A DNA stretch of 5,392 nucleotides from JAVBQJ01 sp045532655 (GTDB lineage Bacteria; Verrucomicrobiota; Lentisphaeria; Victivallales; Victivallaceae), in the NCBI GenBank assembly GCA_045532655.1, contig JAZSGI010000164.1:1-5392 (forward strand). Direction: 5' to 3'. This document shows, one piece after another, positions 1-5,041 of this stretch. The position numbers and the translations under genes are program-made. Under the pieces are notes generated by a model. That model did not search any database and had not been told where the DNA came from. It saw only the letters and a list, made by a program, of their open reading frames with translations. How positions within the stretch are numbered: the first letter of the stretch is position 1; the number at the start of each line of letters is the position of its first letter.

Positions 1-807
1 TTTCCCCAGAAGGGCAGCAGCTGCAGGATACTCAGAAATGCCGGGGAAAATTTTTGTTATTTTGTGGGCTAACGCTTTGCCGCGCGGTGCATTGCTGATA
101 ACAGACGGAGAATCGAAGAGGTTATGTCTTCCGAGTGCCTCCTGCCATGTATAGGGAAGCCTTGTACCTGAATCCCAACAGGAGACATTGACTACTTCAA
201 ATTCGGCTGTCCCATCTGCTGCCCGACGGAAATTTCTTATTGCGTAACTGCCTATGAACCATTCAACTTCGCCGTAGACACCAAGAGCAGTTTCCGGGCC
301 GGAGAAAGTCCAGTACTCCGGGATTTTCCCCTCTCTGTGATACTGTTGGCGGAGCTGCTGCATGCTATAGGAATTGGCGATATCTGTTGATTCAGGCGAA
401 TTGCTTGCAAAATATGCGGTGTCGCTGCCAAGTTCAAAAAACCAGCAGAAGAGCATCTTTGTCCAGCAGCAGCGATGATTTGTGGCTATCGGCGGTTTCG
501 GGATAGTACCTTCTGTAAACTCGATCCCGAGAAATTTACTGCCGTATATCCTTGCCGCCAGCTCCCTTGTAAAACGGCAGTCAAAATAATATTCTCCGGG
601 AGCGGGAAACACCCATCTGTTAAAATCTGCTGCCCTGTTTGCTGCAATTTTCCGACCGGAGCCGATGAGATGGCAGGGAACAGCCACCTTTGCCGCATAC
701 ACTGTGTGAACTGCAGCTGATACATGCATCCTGACAGAAGCGGAAAATACGGTTCTTTGCGTTACCGCAGAAGATAAGAGCATTGCAAGAATTGTGTTGA
801 TTATCAT
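1..807 (-). CDS. Unrecognised, possibly exported protein (3' end outside window)
   Basis: The reading frame is open for exactly 269 codons from the ATG at 807 to the left edge, with no stop, so the gene is cut by the window. I do not recognise the family and assign no function. The start is supported by AGGTG four bases upstream and by a promoter at 831-859. The first 15 residues (MIINTILAMLLSSAV) are hydrophobic, but lack the usual basic residues of a signal peptide, so export is only possible. The visible part is rich in aromatics and cysteine (Cys45, 77, 113, 114, 121, 210), including a CCW and a CWFF cluster near residues 113-124. Residues 165-220 (YWTFSGPETALGVYGEVEW, then a stretch ending WDSGTRLP) read like alternating beta strands with conserved-looking Trp, Gly and Asp. 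It follows the glycosidase gene on the same strand but is separated by a terminator and has its own promoter. Confidence 0.8.
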   Translation of the reverse strand, partial: MIINTILAMLLSSAVTQRTVFSASVRMHVSAAVHTVYAAKVAVPCHLIGSGRKIAANRAADFNRWVFPAPGEYYFDCRFTRELAARIYGSKFLGIEFTEGTIPKPPIATNHRCCWTKMLFCWFFELGSDTAYFASNSPESTDIANSYSMQQLRQQYHREGKIPEYWTFSGPETALGVYGEVEWFIGSYAIRNFRRAADGTAEFEVVNVSCWDSGTRLPYTWQEALGRHNLFDSPSVISNAPRGKALAHKITKIFPGISEYPAAAALLGK

Positions 808-811
808 AAAA

Positions 812-816
812 CACCT
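812..816 (-). promoter_or_regulatory. Ribosome binding site of the 1-807 gene
   Basis: AGGTG lies four bases before the ATG at 807. The whole 12-base stretch AGGTGTTTTATG is identical to that of the gene starting at 4812. It fixes the start codon in preference to the later Met9 and Met27. Confidence 0.7.
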
Positions 817-820
817 GAAT

Positions 821-851
821 CTGTTAATATAATCTAACTCTTGATTAACAG
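821..851. promoter_or_regulatory. Operator-like inverted repeat over the promoter
   Basis: CTGTTAAT at 821-828 is a perfect inverted copy of ATTAACAG at 844-851, with 15 bases between. The dyad centre (836) falls on the first base of the -10 element, so a dimer bound here would cover the -10, most of the spacer and the start point. This geometry is typical of a repressor site, but the regulator is unknown. The arms are AT-rich, so chance is not excluded. Confidence 0.5.
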
Positions 852-859
852 AAAGTCAA
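831..859 (-). promoter_or_regulatory. Sigma70-type promoter of the 1-807 gene
   Basis: On the minus strand TTGACT (859-854) is followed by a 17-base spacer and TAGATT (836-831). The expected transcript start, near 824, gives a leader of only about 17 bases, just enough for the AGGTG site. A further TATATT follows closely but at a 22-base spacing, so TAGATT is preferred. Confidence 0.65.
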
Positions 860-892
860 GCTGCTGTATACAAATATCTCTCCGGCTGCAAA

Positions 893-931
893 ATATTACG
901 GGCCCGTTCCGGACAGTTCCGGAACAGGCCC
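893..931 (-). terminator. Hairpin terminator after the glycosidase gene
   Basis: Arms 900-912 and 919-931 pair at 12 of 13 positions (one C/A mismatch) around a six-base loop, giving a very GC-rich stem 17 bases beyond the stop codon. On the minus strand it is followed by GTAATATTTT, a weak and interrupted U-run, so it is a probable rather than perfect intrinsic terminator. It separates the glycosidase transcript from the downstream gene. Confidence 0.65.
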
Positions 932-947
932 AAAAACTTACTGAAAT

Positions 948-3900
948 TTACTTGAAATTACTGAAGGTCAGAAGTGACCTGCCTGACAATTCGCCGGTCA
1001 GCTTGTAAAATTCACCATCATCTGTTATTGCGAAGTCTGCAGATTCTGTTGTCAGACCGGCAGGATCGGTCACCTGCATGGTGATCACTCCGGAGCCGGG
1101 AAGTTCTGCACCTGCCGGGAAAGAGGATTTTTTCAATCTCAACTGAAGATTTACGGCATCTGTGTTGTCATTGAATATCGCTCCGCAGACATTTGCATCC
1201 CGTGTCCAGATGGTTCCGAAAACATTTTCCGGGAGGTCATAAATCACTTTTTTGGCTGCAATGCGGCGCATGGCAGCAGCATTGGCTGCAAACTTGTTGA
1301 TCTCTGTCATTGCGGCCACCTGGGCATCGGAACAGATTGCGCCGAGGCCGAGGATCTTCATCTGATAATAGACCCACTTTTCTTTTACCGGAGTTATCCA
1401 AAGCCAACCGCCGGAACAACCTCCGGGTTGATCTGCAGTGAAACGGACACCATTTTCGGTAGCTGTTACTTCGCCTGTTGTGACTTTGCCGGACATCCAC
1501 TTGCCGAACATTACAAAATCGGAAGCCGGAGTGCCTTTGCCGAAGAAGAAGTGATCTTCCCGGTCAGGATCGTTTTCGGCTACAAATCTGGCATCTGCGA
1601 TTTCCAGTACGCCGTTGCCGTTTTCATCTGCGATTACAGTCTGATATGCAAGACGCAGAGGCGCATTGAAAGCTAAAGCTGTAAGTTTATCTATCGGAAC
1701 TTTTATTGTCTGCCATGTGCCGTCATCTTTGAAGCCAAAGTTGAAGAGATCAGCAGCAATTATATGAGCCTGACTGATATTTTCTGCTCTGGCGGTTATC
1801 ACGAGATGGGTGAATTCTTTTGCCGGTATTTCCGGTGCACCCTGAATGATGTAGTCGTCGGTCAGCTGAAGACTGAAAAGTGTCAGATCATGTCCGCATG
1901 CAATTTGATAAGTGAGTTCATCCTTGTGGGCAACATCCCATGCGCCTTCGATCAGCAGACTGTCCCCCATGAGCGCAGTCGGACTGATGAAGGATTCATT
2001 GGTTGCAATGCGCATTTCGGGATATTTTTCGGCTGCCCAATCTCTGATAACGGCCTGCACATAAAGTGTGCCGTTGCCGATGCCGGTTTCCGGATCGTAG
2101 GCTCCGTAGGCTGAACTGAAACCCATATCCCATGCAATACCTGACGGCTGATAATAATCAATGGCACGTTTGACCATGTCGATGTACCATTCACGGTAGT
2201 CGGGATTGCTGAAATCAGCAGCTGTCCACCTGATCGTCTCAAGACCGCCGACAAGTTCCGGTTTGGGAACGGGGAAATCTATGAACGGTATGCGTTTGCC
2301 TTCGGCATCGCGTCCCAGCCATGCTTTGTACGGGGCCTTGTCTTCGTATGTGCCTTCCTCCACGAGGAACTGGCGGAAGTAAAGGTAGACATTGAGTCCC
2401 TTTGATTTCATATACTGAATGTCTTCCTTCAAACCCTCTGCGGAAAGCTGGCGGGAGTCGTAAGTTACCCATTCGCCTTCTGTGGGGCAGACTTCGTCCC
2501 AGTTTGTCCACCAGGAATACCAGACATTGTTTGCGTTACGGTCAAGCATAGACTGTCGCCAGCCGTCATATCCGGGCTTGACGCCGGTGGGGTGATACCA
2601 GGCAAATGCACCGTTTGTGGAATAACGGAAATCTCTGCGGTACAGGAGATCTTTCATAAGAGGCAGAGAACTGTACATTTTGCCTATATAGTCATACATG
2701 ACCTGTGTTACAGTGTTGTCCGCTTTTGGTAAAATAGAGTAGAATATTTCAAAAGAGGAGGTATCTCCAGCCTTTATCCCAACTGGAGTGACAAGCATTG
2801 AGGGCTGACGCCATGGCAGGTCGTTGGGGGAAAGAACGGCAAATTTGCCGAGGTCATGGCTGCCCCAGAGCAGATAACGGTCGTCACATTCTGCAATGCT
2901 GCACGGGTAATTGCTGATATGGGTCTTGCGGGTATCGTCATTGACTTTATAGAAAAATGCCCCGGTGGTGGCGATTTCGGGATGGCGTGCCGTTATTGGG
3001 AAGGTCATAGCGATGTTCCTGTCCCATTCATTGGCACGGAAGAGACTGCGCATACCGGCCTGAAAGGTGCGGGGATCATCTTTTTTGTAGCGGATATCGC
3101 ACTTTACCTGCAAATCTTTGCCGCTGAAATCATAAGTAACGACAGCATCTGCAAGTTCTGCTGTTGCCGGGTCACTGCTGGTGAGTTCGGCGATTATCCT
3201 GTCATTTTTTTCCTGCATGCTGACAACAATGTTGAAATCCCCGTCTACGGCATAATCTGCCGTATGGAGGTAAATCTGCATGGAGTTGGTTCCGGCTGGC
3301 TGGATGACTTTAGTATCAGGTTCTTTTGAATAAAGGGCGGAAAGCAGTCCTGTCTCACGTGATATCCATGCTTTGAAACCGTCGTTTTCCCGGTACAGAT
3401 GGGTGGAAGTACATGTTTCCGGCAGAACGATGTCAAGAAGAGCGGCCTCTCTGTCGTTGCCGGCAGGTGCGGCACTCAACCTTCTGATTTTCACATCATC
3501 GAGATGTCCGCCGCCGTAAAACTGCAAAGTTACATAAGCAACATCATTTTCGGTGTTTTCAAAGCTGCCGGTAATACGCTGCCATGAATACTGATCGCCA
3601 CGTGCCAGCTGCCCGGAACTGCGTTTGAGCCAGTTGCCGTCCTTGTCATAAAATTCCATTTCGGCCAGTATGGTGCAGAGGTTGTCCACAAGGCTGTAGG
3701 CTTCAAAATCAAGAATTTCACCACGGGCAACAGGGAGCAGGGGGGTCTTGATCAGAGGATTGTTTACATTCAGACGGCATGAATAGTTGCCGCTGTGGGC
3801 AAAGTCAGCTTGTGTGATCTCGCCGCCATTGATGTTCTGCCACCACGATGTGTCTTCAAATCCCGGATTCGGTAATGTTATTTCTGTTACAGTACGTGGA

Positions 3901-3998
3901 AAGGCTTTGCGGGTGAAGGTGGGCAATTCCGGCATTGCGGCACAGCCGCACATCAATGCCGCTGTTCCGGTAAGTAATACTTGTGGTACTTGTTTCAT
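948..3998 (-). CDS. Putative TIM-barrel glycoside hydrolase, multidomain lipoprotein
   Basis: The 1016-residue product begins at the ATG at 3998, which has AGGAGAG just upstream; an in-frame ATG at 4049 lies upstream of the predicted transcript start and gives a charged, non-signal N-terminus. Residues 1-18 form a lipoprotein signal, with Cys19 as the likely lipidated residue (MCGC-AA). Domains as I read them: residues 42-173 a beta-sandwich carbohydrate-binding-like module opening with NPGFED; about 183-440 a beta-rich domain like the N-terminal sandwich of retaining glycosidases; about 460-700 a TIM barrel; about 705-868 a beta-rich insertion; about 870-920 the rest of the barrel; and a C-terminal beta domain. 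Barrel marks are WYSWWTNWDE (493-502), GLKEDIQYMKSKGLNVYLYF (522-541), and GIAWDMGF, whose Asp624 aligns by eye with the nucleophile of clan GH-D/GH31-type enzymes. Acid/base candidates are Glu684 and Asp688 in IEGAWD. The GH family and substrate are not recognised. Confidence 0.85.
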   Translation of the reverse strand: MKQVPQVLLTGTAALMCGCAAMPELPTFTRKAFPRTVTEITLPNPGFEDTSWWQNINGGEITQADFAHSGNYSCRLNVNNPLIKTPLLPVARGEILDFEAYSLVDNLCTILAEMEFYDKDGNWLKRSSGQLARGDQYSWQRITGSFENTENDVAYVTLQFYGGGHLDDVKIRRLSAAPAGNDREAALLDIVLPETCTSTHLYRENDGFKAWISRETGLLSALYSKEPDTKVIQPAGTNSMQIYLHTADYAVDGDFNIVVSMQEKNDRIIAELTSSDPATAELADAVVTYDFSGKDLQVKCDIRYKKDDPRTFQAGMRSLFRANEWDRNIAMTFPITARHPEIATTGAFFYKVNDDTRKTHISNYPCSIAECDDRYLLWGSHDLGKFAVLSPNDLPWRQPSMLVTPVGIKAGDTSSFEIFYSILPKADNTVTQVMYDYIGKMYSSLPLMKDLLYRRDFRYSTNGAFAWYHPTGVKPGYDGWRQSMLDRNANNVWYSWWTNWDEVCPTEGEWVTYDSRQLSAEGLKEDIQYMKSKGLNVYLYFRQFLVEEGTYEDKAPYKAWLGRDAEGKRIPFIDFPVPKPELVGGLETIRWTAADFSNPDYREWYIDMVKRAIDYYQPSGIAWDMGFSSAYGAYDPETGIGNGTLYVQAVIRDWAAEKYPEMRIATNESFISPTALMGDSLLIEGAWDVAHKDELTYQIACGHDLTLFSLQLTDDYIIQGAPEIPAKEFTHLVITARAENISQAHIIAADLFNFGFKDDGTWQTIKVPIDKLTALAFNAPLRLAYQTVIADENGNGVLEIADARFVAENDPDREDHFFFGKGTPASDFVMFGKWMSGKVTTGEVTATENGVRFTADQPGGCSGGWLWITPVKEKWVYYQMKILGLGAICSDAQVAAMTEINKFAANAAAMRRIAAKKVIYDLPENVFGTIWTRDANVCGAIFNDNTDAVNLQLRLKKSSFPAGAELPGSGVITMQVTDPAGLTTESADFAITDDGEFYKLTGELSGRSLLTFSNFK
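1395..1886 (-). other. Beta-rich insertion in the glycosidase barrel
   Basis: Residues about 705-868 look like one or two beta-sandwich pieces (for example GTWQTIKVPIDKL near 760-772 and ENGVRF near 848) set between a barrel strand (LLIEGAWD) and a helical stretch (SDAQVAAMTEINKFAANAAA) that reads as the end of the barrel. The boundaries are estimates from the sequence pattern only. Confidence 0.4.
3942..3998 (-). other. Lipoprotein signal peptide with lipobox
   Basis: Residues 1-19 comprise a single basic residue (Lys2), a hydrophobic core (VLLTGTAALM) and the lipobox ending in Cys19, with Gly at -1 and Ala at +2. Met at -3 is less usual than Leu, but tolerated. The second Cys at position 17 is an alternative but poorer lipidation site. 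This places the enzyme on a membrane, facing the periplasm or outside. Confidence 0.75.
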
Positions 3999-4002
3999 TG
4001 AA

Positions 4003-4009
4003 CTCTCCT
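4003..4009 (-). promoter_or_regulatory. Ribosome binding site of the glycosidase gene
   Basis: AGGAGAG is placed six bases (counting from AGGAG) before the ATG at 3998. It decides the start against the in-frame ATG 17 codons upstream, which has no such site. Confidence 0.8.
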
Positions 4010-4039
4010 GTTTTGTATTTGAGCTGTTGTTATAATCAT

Positions 4040-4068
4040 AATCTTGCACCCGGTTGCTTTTTTGTCAA
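4040..4068 (-). promoter_or_regulatory. Promoter of the glycosidase gene
   Basis: A perfect TTGACA (4068-4063) is followed after 17 bases by AAGATT, a poor -10 that is preceded by TG one base upstream (TGcAAGATT), as in extended -10 promoters. TATGAT and TATAAC follow immediately but at spacings of 22 bases or more. The weak -10 with an ideal -35 would suit a regulated promoter. The predicted start near 4033 leaves a leader of about 35 bases. Confidence 0.6.
4046..4057. promoter_or_regulatory. Near-palindrome in promoter spacer (possible operator)
   Basis: GCACCCGGTTGC matches its reverse complement at 10 of 12 positions and lies wholly inside the spacer between the -35 and -10. A central CCGG flanked by GCA/TGC resembles LacI-family sugar-repressor operators, which would suit a carbohydrate-enzyme gene. 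No regulator is encoded in the window. Confidence 0.35.
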
Positions 4069-4112
4069 GAATTTAACAGCAAAAAATCCTGCAAAACTGT
4101 TTAGGTGTAAAG

Positions 4113-4146
4113 AGACAAAAAGTGCGGCAGAAAATCATCTGCCGCA
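4113..4146 (-). terminator. Intrinsic terminator after the 212-residue gene
   Basis: TCTGCCGCA (4138-4146) and TGCGGCAGA (4123-4131) form a perfect nine-pair stem with a six-base loop. On the minus strand the stem is followed by CTTTTTGTCTCTTT. It lies 27 bases beyond the stop codon at 4174, so the gene is transcribed separately from the glycosidase. Confidence 0.85.
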
Positions 4147-4173
4147 GTAACAGGAGAATCCGTAAATGCCCCG

Positions 4174-4812
4174 TCAGTTTTGTTCCCGGTCTGCCGGTCT
4201 GCCGATTCGGCGATTTCCCCGGTCGGGAGCGGAGCGGAAGCCTGGTGCTTTGCCATCACGGTCAGGGCGCGGCATGCCGCCGTTCCATCCGGGGGGCGGC
4301 ATCCTGTTTCCCGACGGCATCATTGCCGGGGCGCAGAAAATACAGAAATGATTGAAGGGTTCCTGACTGAAGTCACCGTTTTCTGTTGCGTCGGCTTTTT
4401 GCAGAAGTTCTTCTGCCAACTCTGCCGGAGCGGAGAGTTTGCCTTTGTATTCTTCCGGTATGGCAGAGAGGATTTTTTCATCCTTTGCCGCTTTGCTTAT
4501 AATTGCTGCAAGACGTTTTGCCGCTTCCTCCCGGAGGAGGATTTTCACTTCCGGATTTTCTGTTGTCCGCCCGGCCTTATATATAACAAGCACTTCTTTT
4601 GCTTCCTTTACCAGTTCCGGCTGCGCTGTCAGTGCCGTGAAATAAAGACGCATGAAAGGTGACGGAGCGAAGTCACCGCCGTTCTGATGCATGGGCGGGC
4701 GTCTTCTTCTGCCGCCTTCCTGTTGGAGCGACTGTGGGGCATCATCTGCAAATACGGGAGAAAGTACTGCTGCGGTCAGTGCCGCTGCACAAAACAACTT
4801 TACTGTTTTCAT
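4174..4812 (-). CDS. Small secreted protein with Arg/Pro/Gly-rich ends, unknown function
   Basis: The product has 212 residues, starts at an ATG preceded by AAAGGTG, and matches no family I recognise. Residues 1-22 are a clear Sec signal peptide (MKTVKLFCAAALTAAVLSPVFA) with cleavage expected after VFA. A short linker with GGRRRRPP (33-40) leads to a region of predicted amphipathic helices at about 55-140, rich in Ala, Glu, Lys and Leu. A CIFC pair at 157-160 lies in an aromatic patch (FNHFCIFC). The tail, about 163-212, is low complexity, with Pro, Gly, Arg and Asp in repeats such as RPDRDG, APDRG and RPADRE. The charged, disordered tail could bind a polyanion or a surface partner, but this is inference. 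A 160-codon reading frame on the opposite strand is taken as a shadow because the minus frame has signal peptide, ribosome site and terminator. Confidence 0.85.
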   Translation of the reverse strand: MKTVKLFCAAALTAAVLSPVFADDAPQSLQQEGGRRRRPPMHQNGGDFAPSPFMRLYFTALTAQPELVKEAKEVLVIYKAGRTTENPEVKILLREEAAKRLAAIISKAAKDEKILSAIPEEYKGKLSAPAELAEELLQKADATENGDFSQEPFNHFCIFCAPAMMPSGNRMPPPGWNGGMPRPDRDGKAPGFRSAPDRGNRRIGRPADREQN

Positions 4813-4816
4813 AAAA

Positions 4817-4823
4817 CACCTTT
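4817..4823 (-). promoter_or_regulatory. Ribosome binding site of the 212-residue gene
   Basis: AAAGGTG ends four bases before the ATG at 4812, and the start places the signal peptide exactly at the N-terminus. I find no convincing -35/-10 pair for this gene in the upstream 229 bases, so its promoter is unassigned. Confidence 0.75.
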
Positions 4824-4860
4824 CTTTTAAGAGTTTTGCTGTTTGTTAAAACTTTGCGTA

Positions 4861-4875
4861 CTGTTAATTAAGAGT
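4861..4875. promoter_or_regulatory. Motif shared with the first gene's promoter
   Basis: On the minus strand these 15 bases read ACTCTTAATTAACAG, and plus-strand 837-851 reads ACTCTTGATTAACAG, one base different. Here it lies about 50 bases upstream of the 4812 start and about 80 bases upstream of the divergent promoter's -10. It may be a binding site for a common regulator. Its AT-richness tempers confidence. Confidence 0.4.
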
Positions 4876-4956
4876 GTGTCAGCAAGGTAAATATTTCTTT
4901 TCCACGATGCTTTTTCTGAAAAAATGATTTTTGTACGGATTTATTCGCTTTTTTAT

Positions 4957-4985
4957 TTGACAAAATGCTTTACGGATACTATATT
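4957..4985 (+). promoter_or_regulatory. Strong sigma70 promoter of the plus-strand gene
   Basis: TTGACA (4957-4962), a 17-base spacer and TATATT (4980-4985) make the best promoter in the window. Transcription should start near 4992, leaving a leader of about 50 bases. No riboswitch or attenuator is evident in that leader; it has only a weak four-pair CAGG/CCTG hairpin. Confidence 0.8.
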
Positions 4986-5029
4986 ACCAACAAAATAATT
5001 TAAATTCAGGGTGAAAGCCTGCAAAAAAA

Positions 5030-5036
5030 GTGGGGT
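5030..5036 (+). promoter_or_regulatory. Probable ribosome binding site of the plus-strand gene
   Basis: GTGGGGT lies five bases before the ATG at 5042. It is a poorer match to AGGAGG than those of the other genes, although it is the only purine-rich stretch at the right distance and follows a run of A. Confidence 0.5.
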
Positions 5037-5041
5037 CTATT

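Noticed and set aside
475..725. Short frames on both strands between 475 and 725
   Set aside because: They lie inside the uninterrupted minus-strand frame 1-807, which has a promoter and ribosome site.
1764..2114. Plus-strand frame of 116 codons
   Set aside because: It is antisense to the catalytic region of the glycosidase; the open frame is explained by that gene's codon use.
2856..3329. Plus-strand frame of 157 codons
   Set aside because: It lies within the glycosidase gene on the opposite strand, lacks a ribosome site and has no recognisable domain.
3999..4049. Seventeen-codon upstream extension of the glycosidase to an ATG at 4049
   Set aside because: It lies upstream of the predicted transcript start, has no ribosome site, and would bury the lipoprotein signal behind a polar, charged N-terminus.
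4180..4662. Plus-strand frame of 160 codons
   Set aside because: It lies opposite the secreted-protein gene, which has a signal peptide, ribosome site and terminator; the plus frame has none of these and an implausible Cys/Phe/Arg-rich composition.
4992..5041. Possible riboswitch or attenuator in the leader of the plus-strand gene
   Set aside because: Only a four-pair hairpin is present and there is no alternative pairing or terminator.
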